Source: Acidobacteriota bacterium (GTDB lineage: Bacteria > Acidobacteriota > Vicinamibacteria > Vicinamibacterales > UBA8438). From it: a stretch of DNA of 13,641 bases. A program made the position numbers and the translations under genes. The stretch lies in NCBI GenBank assembly GCA_012963185.1, contig DTWD01000259.1, forward strand, positions 1 to 13,641. Reading direction: 5' to 3'. Under the pieces are notes generated by a model. The model had not been told where the DNA came from. It worked only from the letters and a program-made list of their open reading frames with translations, and made no database searches. The stretch's first letter is position 1. Each line of letters opens with the position of its first letter. This document shows positions 1-7,074 of this stretch, piece after piece.

Positions 1-886
1 ATCGAAAAAAAGGTGCATTAAATCGCCATTGCGACAAATACGTTCCCAGCGAACCGATGGGCATCTTTCCGTCATGTATAAACGGCAAATACAGCAGGAT
101 GAGAACAATCCCTCCGGCAACGGCATCCAGCGCACGAATTCGCCGCCACAAAAGCGGCACCAGTACAATCGGCACGAACTTGACCGCGATCGCACCGGCG
201 AATGTCACAGAGGCAAGCAGCGACCGGCGGCGTGACAGAGCGAACCATGAAGCGGCAAGGAGTAACGCCCCAAACGTATCGATATGGGCGCCGCCAGCCC
301 CTTCCAATACCACGAGCGGATGCCACGCGTAGGCCAGTACCCACCATCGATTTCGTCCCGTTGCGACCAACCATCTCCACAGCAGAACAACAATCAATAC
401 ATCCGCTACTACCATTACAAGGGCCAGTGCCTTGACCGATTCATGAACCGACGTGACGCCATAAAACAAGCGTTGCGCGAGTGGTGGATAAATCGCGGGT
501 AAAGCCGCGTTCGTCGGGTGAATTTGTCTAGTCAAATCAGTATGCAACGATTCCAATCGCGGGTCGTCAGGCACACTTTCATAGGGATTCAGTCCCTCCT
601 GTTGTACTCGGCCATCCCATACATATCGGTAGACGTCATCGGATACAAGCGGCACAGCACCAACTAGCCCCACACGCCAAATCAATCCGAGAAGCAGGCA
701 TCCGACTAATGCGGTCGTCGGACCAGGTCGGCGCGAATGTACCAACCAGATAACAAACAGATAAGCGACCGATGCAGTCGCCATAAGCGCAAGAAACAAA
801 CCTATCTCCTCACGTGCATCGATCTGTCCAACCGCGAGAAACACACCCAGCATTGCGAGGCCGAGGGAAAAAATTTGTTTGGCCAT
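1..886 (-). CDS. GT-C type mannosyltransferase-like membrane protein (3' end outside window)
   Basis: The open frame runs from ATG at 886-884 to the left edge without a stop, giving 295 residues. The protein is strongly hydrophobic, with about seven probable membrane segments (around residues 7-20, 28-48, 58-80, 152-172, 182-212, 226-246 and 254-270). Between the early segments lies an acidic loop, SDDVYRYVWDG (residues 82-92), followed by LNPY and IYPPLAQ. This pattern is typical of GT-C enzymes of the GT87/DUF2029 and bacterial mannosyltransferase groups, which move a sugar from a polyprenyl-phosphate donor on the outer face of the membrane. The tandem Asp in the first loop is the expected catalytic site. 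The start lies one base after the TGA of the upstream GT2 gene, so the two are almost certainly co-transcribed and probably translationally coupled; no Shine-Dalgarno site is visible. The exact sugar and acceptor cannot be read from sequence. Confidence 0.82.
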   Translation of the reverse strand, partial: MAKQIFSLGLAMLGVFLAVGQIDAREEIGLFLALMATASVAYLFVIWLVHSRRPGPTTALVGCLLLGLIWRVGLVGAVPLVSDDVYRYVWDGRVQQEGLNPYESVPDDPRLESLHTDLTRQIHPTNAALPAIYPPLAQRLFYGVTSVHESVKALALVMVVADVLIVVLLWRWLVATGRNRWWVLAYAWHPLVVLEGAGGAHIDTFGALLLAASWFALSRRRSLLASVTFAGAIAVKFVPIVLVPLLWRRIRALDAVAGGIVLILLYLPFIHDGKMPIGSLGTYLSQWRFNAPFFR

Positions 887-887
887 G

Positions 888-2360
888 TCAAAAACCACGC
901 GCACGCCGTGTCCGCCACAAACACCAAATCGTGTACAGCATTCGTAGGCCAGCCTTCACGGTTCCGGTGACCGTACCAGAAATCTTTGATTGGCCAATAC
1001 GCGCACGCTGGCGAACTGGCACCTCGCAAATGACAAGACCGACCTCCGCCGCTTTGATCTGCATCTCAATCGTCCACCCCCATGTACGGTCTACCATCTT
1101 GAGTCGGTCGATAGCCGACCGACGAATCGCGCGAAATGGACCAAGATCTCGGTACTCGGTTCGCCATAATTTGTTGATTAACCCCACGCAAAGTTCCGTG
1201 CCAACGCGTGCATGCCATGGACGATCACTCCCACCACGATCACCAAGCACAAAATCAGCAGTCCCCTGACGTATTGGCTCAACCAGAGCGATCATTTCAA
1301 GCGGAAAGTCACTTCGATCCGCATCAAGAAATACGATAATCGCATCGCCCATCGACGTTGCCCGCCTCAGTCCTCGGAGACAGGCGTTTCCGTAACCACG
1401 GTTAGCCTCAGTCACCACTGTCGCACCGGCCGCCCGTGCCCGCTCCACCGTGCCGTCAGTAGAAGCATTGTCAACAACAATAACCTCATGGATTCCATCC
1501 GGAATTTCGGCAATCACCTCTCCGATGGCCTCCTCTTCATTAAACGCCGGCATGATCACCACGACAGGCTCATTCTCGGCAATGTTATGAGGCGTCTCCG
1601 AACACGGCCCCACTACCTTTTCTCGCGCCCCGTAATACCAAGATGCCAGGCGGCGAGGAGAAACACCAAGAAAGTACAGAACCGACAGACAAAGATTTAA
1701 ACCCGTTCTGCGCGCCCACCCATCCTTCTCCCAACGACGCGCGGACACATGTACGGGCATCGCTGGAAACCATAAATTACCAACAACACTCAGACGGCGA
1801 ATCAGCTCCACATCTTCCATCAGAGGTAACGCGGCATACCCCCCCAATTGTTTAAAGATCTTGCGTCTCACAAAAACAGCCTGATCTCCATAAGGAAGAC
1901 TGAACCACCGCACTCGGGCCGCGACACCCTTCTCGATAAAACGAGCGGCCCAGTGCGACGAGATGATCGAAAGGGCGAAAGCGCCTCCAACCACAGCAGA
2001 CATCGCATCGGCCTCTTGAAGAATCGTTCTCCAGCGCTGGTCAAGTCGGGCATCAGCATGAAGAAACAGTAACCACCGTCCGCTTGCCGCTGCCGCGCCG
2101 GCATTCATTTGTTGGCCACGGCCCGATTCGCTCGTCACCCATCGAACAAATGGATAGATATCATGAAGATCCCTAATGGAATCGTCAGTCACGTCCCCGT
2201 TCGCCACGACGACCTCACATGAGCCGATCGCCGCCTCCGGCTGCAACGTCACCAAAAGCTCTGAGAGCTGAGGGGTATCCCGAAACACCGGGACCACGAT
2301 CGACACTAAGGGATTAATTTCAGGCAACTCTAAACACGAGCGTAGCAGGCGCAACAGCAT
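888..2360 (-). CDS. Fused two-domain GT2 glycosyltransferase (TIGR04283 domain + DPM-synthase-like domain)
   Basis: This 490-residue protein carries two complete family 2 glycosyltransferase domains. Residues about 16-240 match TIGR04283 (rSAM/selenodomain-associated, also named arsenosugar-biosynthesis glycosyltransferase): SIVVPVF, GRGQQMNAGAAAASG, LLFLHADARL, LPYGDQAVFVRR, LMEDVELIRRL and a SARRWEKDGW segment. Residues about 265-490 form a dolichyl-phosphate mannose/glucose synthase-like domain: VVIMPAFNEEEAI, IVVDNASTDGT, NRGYGNACLRGL, and FLDADRSDFP carrying the metal-binding DxD. This second domain probably makes a polyprenyl-phosphate sugar in the cytoplasm, and the adjacent GT-C gene could use it. 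The substrate of the first domain is not known. Two in-frame TAG codons lie just upstream of ATG at 2360, which fixes the earliest start. It follows the hydrolase gene by 51 bases and has a possible promoter of its own. Confidence 0.9.
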   Translation of the reverse strand: MLLRLLRSCLELPEINPLVSIVVPVFRDTPQLSELLVTLQPEAAIGSCEVVVANGDVTDDSIRDLHDIYPFVRWVTSESGRGQQMNAGAAAASGRWLLFLHADARLDQRWRTILQEADAMSAVVGGAFALSIISSHWAARFIEKGVAARVRWFSLPYGDQAVFVRRKIFKQLGGYAALPLMEDVELIRRLSVVGNLWFPAMPVHVSARRWEKDGWARRTGLNLCLSVLYFLGVSPRRLASWYYGAREKVVGPCSETPHNIAENEPVVVIMPAFNEEEAIGEVIAEIPDGIHEVIVVDNASTDGTVERARAAGATVVTEANRGYGNACLRGLRRATSMGDAIIVFLDADRSDFPLEMIALVEPIRQGTADFVLGDRGGSDRPWHARVGTELCVGLINKLWRTEYRDLGPFRAIRRSAIDRLKMVDRTWGWTIEMQIKAAEVGLVICEVPVRQRARIGQSKISGTVTGTVKAGLRMLYTIWCLWRTRRARGF

Positions 2361-2399
2361 CGTGGACTACTACACGTGATGAACAGGTTTTTGTGTCAA
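2361..2399 (-). promoter_or_regulatory. Possible internal promoter of the GT2 gene
   Basis: On the minus strand a perfect TTGACA (2399-2394) is followed after 19 bases by TGTAGT (2374-2369, four of six matches to TATAAT), and the ATG begins eight bases later. No Shine-Dalgarno site lies before this ATG. If active, it would give an almost leaderless transcript for the two glycosyltransferase genes, independent of the SET-hydrolase pair. The 19-base spacer and imperfect -10 make this tentative. Confidence 0.3.
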
Positions 2400-2411
2400 C
2401 GAACCAGTGGT

Positions 2412-3056
2412 TCATAAACCAATGGATAGAAACCGAACTGTCTCAGTCCATATCCGTTCTAAACTCTCACCAAGCTGGTGATCGTCATCCACCATGACAA
2501 GCTCGACGTGTGGACGCGTAGTCGAAAACCGCCCGACCATTTTCGGGTCAACAACCGCGTCGTAACGCCCCTGAATGATGAGCGTTGGTACAACGCTAGA
2601 GACTCCAAATGAATCGTATTCCGTTGCATCCCGAAAGAGCTCGTAATGAACGCGCTGGGGTTGTGAAGTCGCATAATGCGTAAACGTCCACCATCCTTCG
2701 TCTCGCCAGCGGGTCATTCCTTCTTCACCAAGATCTCCGACCGGTGTGCAACCAAAATCAAAGGCCGGAGCCAATAAAATCATGCGGTCAATTCGTCTCG
2801 ATACGCGATCGGCCGCATGTAGTGCAACGAACGCTCCCAAACTCGAGCCACAAAGCACGACCGGCCCCTCTGGAAGCATTTCACTTATCCCCTGCACCTC
2901 CGCCACCATCCGCGAAACGGTCATCCTCGAAAAATCAGGGCGATTTAAATCGGGACAACTAAACGTAACTCCATGCGCCAGAAACCGATTTTTGAGAAAC
3001 ATTGCCTTTGAAGACGCGGGAGAAGAAGCAAAGCCGTGTAAATAAATCACATGCAC
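2412..3056 (-). CDS. YqiA/YcfP-family alpha/beta hydrolase (esterase)
   Basis: This 214-residue cytoplasmic protein starts with the family signature IYLHGFASSPASSKA (residues 4-18). It has the nucleophile elbow GSSLG (70-74, Ser72), a likely catalytic Asp in QGRYDAVVD (Asp166) and the catalytic His in DDDHQL (His193), so the whole triad is present. Length and order agree with YqiA-like esterases, small hydrolases acting on short acyl or thioester substrates; the natural substrate is unknown. The start is GTG at 3056, ten bases after the TAG of the SET gene. A weak AGGA sits eight bases before this GTG, so it looks like the second gene of an operon with the SET gene. There is no signal peptide. 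Confidence 0.88.
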   Translation of the reverse strand: MHVIYLHGFASSPASSKAMFLKNRFLAHGVTFSCPDLNRPDFSRMTVSRMVAEVQGISEMLPEGPVVLCGSSLGAFVALHAADRVSRRIDRMILLAPAFDFGCTPVGDLGEEGMTRWRDEGWWTFTHYATSQPQRVHYELFRDATEYDSFGVSSVVPTLIIQGRYDAVVDPKMVGRFSTTRPHVELVMVDDDHQLGESLERIWTETVRFLSIGL

Positions 3057-3066
3057 GGTTTATGTC

Positions 3067-3522
3067 CTATAACTGGCACGTGCAACCCGGCCGACACCGA
3101 CATGAAAGCTCGCCAAATCCATCGGTGTTGTAGTGATACGTCAGTTCCTCACCGGCCTTAATCTGCCGAGCCGCAATTATCCACACCGTATCAACTATGA
3201 CGTGGCTATAGCAGTTCGGGACGCACGCATGATTAATAAATCGAGACAAATTACCGTCGACATTTCCATCACGGACATACAAATGATTGATACGGAAACA
3301 CCAAATTTCACCACGCGCAAGGTATGTTCGTTCTCTAACGGTACTTTCACGGCTCCGAATCTTTTCGCCCGCATAATGAAGAATTCGTTTGTTCTTATTG
3401 ATGTCCTCGACCGCAAACACACCCCACCCGTGTAGCCGAGAACCTTTCCGATGAATTTTCGAGAAATACAGTCCCGTGGCAAATGGATCAGACTGATCCC
3501 TAACTGTCCCACGCGTCGACAT
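3067..3522 (-). CDS. Small SET-domain protein (putative lysine methyltransferase)
   Basis: The 151-residue protein is essentially one SET domain with a post-SET tail. Visible elements are GWGVFAVED (residues 32-40, first SAM-binding motif), NLSRFINHACVPNC (91-104, the NHxCxPNC core that forms the pseudoknot), GEELTYHY (124-131, with the catalytic-position Tyr), and a Cys-rich end with Cys141, Cys143, Cys147 and Cys149. With Cys104 these could bind the post-SET zinc. SET proteins transfer methyl groups from S-adenosylmethionine to protein lysines. Stand-alone SET proteins of this size occur sporadically in bacteria and their targets are mostly unknown. The start is ATG at 3522, eight bases after a TATACT box with no Shine-Dalgarno site, so the mRNA is probably leaderless. 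It is the first gene of the minus-strand run and is divergent from the DUF309 gene. Confidence 0.88.
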   Translation of the reverse strand: MSTRGTVRDQSDPFATGLYFSKIHRKGSRLHGWGVFAVEDINKNKRILHYAGEKIRSRESTVRERTYLARGEIWCFRINHLYVRDGNVDGNLSRFINHACVPNCYSHVIVDTVWIIAARQIKAGEELTYHYNTDGFGELSCRCRPGCTCQL

Positions 3523-3546
3523 GGGCCGTAAGTATAATGCCGGTCA
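3523..3546. promoter_or_regulatory. Symmetric divergent promoter with overlapping -10 boxes
   Basis: Only 24 bases separate the two start codons. On the plus strand a perfect TATAAT occupies 3533-3538 and the DUF309 ATG begins after eight more bases. On the minus strand TATACT occupies 3536-3531 and the SET-gene ATG also begins after eight bases. The boxes share the TATA at 3533-3536. Neither side has a Shine-Dalgarno sequence, so both mRNAs would start at or within a base or two of the start codon. No convincing -35 box was found on either side. The boxes are seen directly; promoter activity is inferred. Confidence 0.6.
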
Positions 3547-3936
3547 ATGTCAGGCTGTTGTGGCGAAACACCCCCGCCGTTGCTCCTTGCGGGAGTGACA
3601 CAATTTAATAGAGGTGAGTTCTTCGAGCAGCATGAAACCCTAGAAGACCTGTGGCGTGATGAAGCCCGCGATATTAGGCGCCTCTACCAAGGCATTCTTC
3701 AAATAGGAGTCGCAATGTATCACATTTCACGATGCAATCATCACGGTGCGGTCTACATGTTGACGCGTGGCCCAAACTACCTGCAGCCGTTTACACCGAC
3801 CTGCCAGACTATCGACGTTAATAATTTACTCGACCAGGCGGACCGTATCCTCTGTGAAGTAAAACAACTGGGTCCAAACAATCTAAAACAGTTCAACTGG
3901 GCCCTCGCGCCAAAAGTCCGATTTATCACGCCGTAG
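3547..3936 (+). CDS. DUF309 domain protein
   Basis: This 129-residue protein has the DUF309 signature: FNRGEFFEQHETLEDLWR (residues 20-37) followed by YQGILQIGVAMYH (47-59) and a Gly-containing segment near GAVYMLTRG (67-75). The family is a small all-helical domain with conserved His and Glu residues in its first helix pair. It is widespread in bacteria and archaea and has no settled function. The N-terminus has a Cys pair (SGCCGE) and Pro residues before the conserved part. The start ATG lies eight bases after a perfect TATAAT, consistent with a leaderless mRNA. The DUF2461 gene follows after 18 bases, so the two likely form an operon. Confidence 0.85.
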   Translation: MSGCCGETPPPLLLAGVTQFNRGEFFEQHETLEDLWRDEARDIRRLYQGILQIGVAMYHISRCNHHGAVYMLTRGPNYLQPFTPTCQTIDVNNLLDQADRILCEVKQLGPNNLKQFNWALAPKVRFITP

Positions 3937-3954
3937 GCACGATTGGAGTAAGTC

Positions 3955-4647
3955 TTGCCGACACCACTATTATTTTCATCGAAGACGTTGTCATTTCTGC
4001 GCAGCCTCAAACGCCACAACAACCGAGAGTGGTTTCAAGCAAACCGGGAACGCTACGAAGCGCATGTGCGTCAACCGATGGAGACTTTCGTCGATCGTAT
4101 GGCGAACGACCTGAACGACTTTGCGCCCGATTTAAATGCAAATCCAAAAAGATCAATTTATCGCATCTACCGTGACACACGATTTTCTGCAAACAAAACA
4201 CCTTATAAAACACATATAGCGGCGATCTTTCCGCATCGTGACTTACCGAAACACGAAAGCGGCGGATTGTACCTCCACGTCGCCCACGATCACGTGTTCG
4301 TCGGGGGAGGGCTGTACCGACCGACACCGCAGCACCTCTACCGTCTTCGCGTGCATATCGCCTCACACCTAAATGACTTTAAAGAAATCGTTGGGCATCC
4401 CAACTTCAAAAAACGGTTCGGAGAACTCCAAGGAGAACGGTTGAAGCGGGTACCGCGAGGTTTTGATTCCAGACATCCAGCGGCTGTGTACCTCAAATAC
4501 AAGCAACTCCTGGCTGGAATAGAGCGACCAGCCGACTTTGCAACCACACCGCGTTTCTATTCATCTGTGCTAAGACTGTTCAAGACACTTGCTCCGTTGA
4601 TTCACTTCATAAACGAACCAATTGGCGTGAAAAGTTTCCAGCTGTAG
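3955..4647 (+). CDS. DUF2461 family protein
   Basis: This 230-residue protein is full length for DUF2461 (TIGR02453). Conserved parts are FLRSLKRHNNREWFQANRE (residues 14-32), RIYRDTRFSANKTPYKTHI (70-88), and GLYLHVA with GGGLYRP (104-123). The family is common in bacteria and also found in fungi; its biochemical role is unknown. The start is a TTG at 3955, preceded by a GGAG six bases upstream, and no ATG lies near the start of the conserved region, so TTG is favoured. It follows the DUF309 gene by 18 bases on the same strand and ends 20 bases from the convergent epimerase gene, with no hairpin terminator visible between them. Confidence 0.85.
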   Translation: MPTPLLFSSKTLSFLRSLKRHNNREWFQANRERYEAHVRQPMETFVDRMANDLNDFAPDLNANPKRSIYRIYRDTRFSANKTPYKTHIAAIFPHRDLPKHESGGLYLHVAHDHVFVGGGLYRPTPQHLYRLRVHIASHLNDFKEIVGHPNFKKRFGELQGERLKRVPRGFDSRHPAAVYLKYKQLLAGIERPADFATTPRFYSSVLRLFKTLAPLIHFINEPIGVKSFQL

Positions 4648-4667
4648 TCGGTTAAAACACTTCAGGA

Positions 4668-6053
4668 TTATCGACCGAGCACATGGCGTAACGCATCTTC
4701 TAAGCCTGGGTATCCAAACGAAAATCCAGTCTCCTGAAGACGAGCGGGAGTAACATGGGTACTCGACAGCAAAAGACCATCAGCCATCTCTCCAAACACA
4801 AGGCGCGCCATAAACGCCGGCAACGGAAATATCGTGGGGCGACGAAGAACCCGTCCCAGGGTTTTCGTGAATTCCGAATTACTCACCGCTTGTGGTGCCA
4901 CGACGTTAACCGGACCATCCAAACTTGCTGTCGCTAAAGCATGGAGTACGCTCGCCAGCACATCGTCGAGCGACACCCAGCTCATGAATTGTCGCCCCGA
5001 ACCAATCACCCCTCCGACACCCATCGTAAACGGCAAAAGCATTTGCTTTAAGGCGCCACCAGCCGGAGTTAACACAATCCCCACTCGCAGATGCACCACT
5101 CGAATCCCAGCGGCACGAGCAGAGTCCGCCGCGACTTCCCACGCCTCACACACTTCCGGCAAAAATCCTGCGCCGGGGCCAGAGGCTTCTGTCAAACGCT
5201 CGTCCCCACGATCCCCATAAAAGCCGATGGCAGAAGCCACCACAAGCGTCTTAGGCGGATGATCCAGCCGGCTCAATTCCTCACACAAGCGGCGAGTGCC
5301 CTCGACACGACTGTCCCGAATACGAGCTTTCTGCGCATCACTCCATCGAGCCGCAGCAATATTCTCTCCAGCCAGATGGACTACCGAATCGACACCCTCC
5401 AGGGCTCCGGCTGACAGTTGACCAGTGTTTGGGTCCCAACTCGGATTGTCTCCTGAGCCGCCAATACCACGACGTAACGGAACAGCGGTATGGCCACCGC
5501 TCTCAAGAAAAGGTAGAAGCGCCGACCCCACCAAACCCGTCGCACCTGTCACGGCAACTTTCATCTGTGTACCCCTATATTTCGCGTGCCAAGCAGTATC
5601 ACGCGCTGTGACCCGGTGACGATACGAAAACAAACGATTAATCTCGGTCCGAGCATAATGGCCGCCAAGCAACCCCACGTAACCCAGTGGCAATTGATAG
5701 CGAACCTCATCTATCAACTCTACGGTGTCACCGGTGCCTTCAGCAAAAGAATGCCGATGTTCCCACCTCGTAAAAGGTCCAGTCACTTGACGGTCGCTAA
5801 ACATGTATCCGGGGTCCCACTCACCATGCTCAGCAACCCAAGGAAGCCAAAAAGGCCCGACTTTGACACGGAGCGTAACCGTCGCACCTGGTGCCAGTCC
5901 TTTTCCTGCGCGCGACTCTATGCGAGCCGGTTGCCATGGCGGGCTCAAGCGCTCAAATGCACCGGGGTAAGTATGCCAGTCGAATGCAGCCTGGCGGGGA
6001 ACAGCTAACGTTGTAGCCCGTCGGTAATGACATAATTTGGTATCAGATTTCAC
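4668..6053 (-). CDS. SRPBCC-TIGR01777 fusion: NAD(P)-dependent epimerase-like protein
   Basis: From GTG at 6053 the product is 461 residues. Residues about 8-158 form an SRPBCC (START-like) ligand-binding domain (AFDWHTYPGAFERLSPPW). Residues 164-461 form a TIGR01777/YfcH-type short-chain dehydrogenase with the Rossmann motif GATGLVG (170-176), VVHLAGENIAAARW (224-237), SAIGFYGDRG and FMSWVSLDDV. The fusion is known in several phyla, but its substrate is unknown; a lipid-like or aromatic ligand is a common guess for the SRPBCC part. The GTG overlaps the TGA of the XRE-cupin gene as GTGA, a typical translational coupling arrangement. An ATG nine codons upstream (6080) is possible, but those extra residues (MPRRRREC) are not part of the SRPBCC domain. 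This is the last gene of the minus-strand run from 7074. Confidence 0.87.
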   Translation of the reverse strand: MKSDTKLCHYRRATTLAVPRQAAFDWHTYPGAFERLSPPWQPARIESRAGKGLAPGATVTLRVKVGPFWLPWVAEHGEWDPGYMFSDRQVTGPFTRWEHRHSFAEGTGDTVELIDEVRYQLPLGYVGLLGGHYARTEINRLFSYRHRVTARDTAWHAKYRGTQMKVAVTGATGLVGSALLPFLESGGHTAVPLRRGIGGSGDNPSWDPNTGQLSAGALEGVDSVVHLAGENIAAARWSDAQKARIRDSRVEGTRRLCEELSRLDHPPKTLVVASAIGFYGDRGDERLTEASGPGAGFLPEVCEAWEVAADSARAAGIRVVHLRVGIVLTPAGGALKQMLLPFTMGVGGVIGSGRQFMSWVSLDDVLASVLHALATASLDGPVNVVAPQAVSNSEFTKTLGRVLRRPTIFPLPAFMARLVFGEMADGLLLSSTHVTPARLQETGFSFGYPGLEDALRHVLGR

Positions 6054-6634
6054 GGAACACTCACGACGACGGCGCGGCATACAGGACTCCCAATACGCCG
6101 ATAGCCATGAGGCACGTTCGCCAAGAGATATGCAGAATCTCCCTTTGCCAACTGTTTTTCACCGTCCCGTACATACAGACCCAATTTACCTTCCATTACA
6201 TGGATAAACTCCGCGCCCGTATGTTTGTGCAATTTCACGTCATCAACCGGGAGCGATGAAAACTCGGCAAGATACGCGTTTAGTTTCTTTTTCTTGACCG
6301 GGAAATCCAACGACTCAAAGTGGTACGAAGTTTTGCTGCGACCTGTTTTCTCAGGAAAACGTATCCGGTCCTGACTCCGCACTACCGTAATCGGTGGCTC
6401 TTCACGCTTAAAGAAATACTCGAGACCAACGCTGAAAACCATTGAGATCCGTAAAAGCGTGGGTAATGTCGGATACATCTTGCTACGCTCCAACTTGGAC
6501 AGCAACGCAGCCGACAGTCCAGTGTGTTGGCTGAGCTCGACCAGTCCCATCCTCTTTTGAAGGCGAAGTTCCCTAAGTTTCGGGCCGATCGCATAGCGAT
6601 CAAGTCCATCCATTAACGTGTCTGTTAGTGCCAT
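6050..6634 (-). CDS. XRE-family regulator with C-terminal cupin domain
   Basis: This 194-residue protein has an N-terminal helix-turn-helix of the XRE/Cro type (residues about 17-72, including LSQHTGLSAALLSKLERSK) and a C-terminal cupin_2 domain (about 120-192). Cupin metal or ligand residues are visible in LHKHTGAEFIHVMEGK (His136, His138, Glu142) and VPHGYRR (His176). This layout is that of one-component regulators that sense a small molecule in the cupin pocket. The effector is unknown. The start ATG at 6634 has a good Shine-Dalgarno site (GGGAG, about five bases upstream). Its 3' end overlaps the epimerase gene by four bases, so that gene is a plausible regulatory target or functional partner. 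The DksA/TraR-like gene ends 38 bases upstream. Confidence 0.88.
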   Translation of the reverse strand: MALTDTLMDGLDRYAIGPKLRELRLQKRMGLVELSQHTGLSAALLSKLERSKMYPTLPTLLRISMVFSVGLEYFFKREEPPITVVRSQDRIRFPEKTGRSKTSYHFESLDFPVKKKKLNAYLAEFSSLPVDDVKLHKHTGAEFIHVMEGKLGLYVRDGEKQLAKGDSAYLLANVPHGYRRIGSPVCRAVVVSVP

Positions 6635-6672
6635 AGTTCTCCCGTAATTCTCGCCGTTCCCGTGTCATCACT

Positions 6673-7074
6673 TTACGCTGCGTCGGGCGCCGTATCGAGC
6701 CATTTACGAATTGACTTCGAATCAACATTGTCACCATTGCCACGAAACGCTTCATAAATCTGTTCGCAACGGACGCACCGAGTCGCCACCGGATGAGCGT
6801 TTAAGCGAGCCTCGCTAATCTCCCGATCACAACTCGCGCAAACGCCATACCGCCCTGCCTTTAAACGTTCGAAGGCAGCCTGTGCTTGTCTACGGTGCTG
6901 CCACGCCGTATCGAGTTGCTCCGTCGCAACAGCCGCATCCTCTATCAGCCGTGCCTCATCAATTGGATCGCTACATTGATCGATATGAAGCTGCTCTCGG
7001 ACACGTGCATGTCGGTCATCAAACACCTCAGTAAGCGTTTGTTCCAGTCTAGCGATATCAATAGTGCGTCTCAT
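6673..7074 (-). CDS. DksA/TraR-family zinc-finger protein
   Basis: From ATG at 7074 the product is 133 residues. It has an N-terminal helical, probably coiled-coil, region (residues about 5-72) and a C4 zinc finger: LKAGRYGVCASCDREI with Cys79 and Cys82, then TRCVRCEQ with Cys100 and Cys103. These are the hallmarks of DksA/TraR proteins, which insert into the secondary channel of RNA polymerase and, in characterised members, tune transcription with or without ppGpp. A longer frame opens at 7119, but ATG 7074 has a near-perfect Shine-Dalgarno (AAGGAGG, 7085-7079), so the shorter start is chosen. It is first in a run with the XRE-cupin and epimerase genes. A global DksA role is less likely than a specialised one, because the protein sits with a local regulator, but this is inference. 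Confidence 0.87.
   Translation of the reverse strand: MRRTIDIARLEQTLTEVFDDRHARVREQLHIDQCSDPIDEARLIEDAAVATEQLDTAWQHRRQAQAAFERLKAGRYGVCASCDREISEARLNAHPVATRCVRCEQIYEAFRGNGDNVDSKSIRKWLDTAPDAA

Noticed and set aside
72..380. Minus-strand 102-codon frame in the GT-C gene
   Set aside because: The frame of the GT-C protein is continuous from 886 to the edge with membrane segments and the SDD motif; this is an alternative frame of the same DNA.
814..1269. Plus-strand open frames of 150-160 codons within the GT2 gene (also 1212-1700)
   Set aside because: They lie antisense to a gene with clear catalytic motifs and show low-complexity, family-less composition.
4648..4685. TCGGT...ACCGA inverted repeat at the convergent junction as a terminator
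   Set aside because: The stem is only five bases with a loop of over 20 bases and no T-run.
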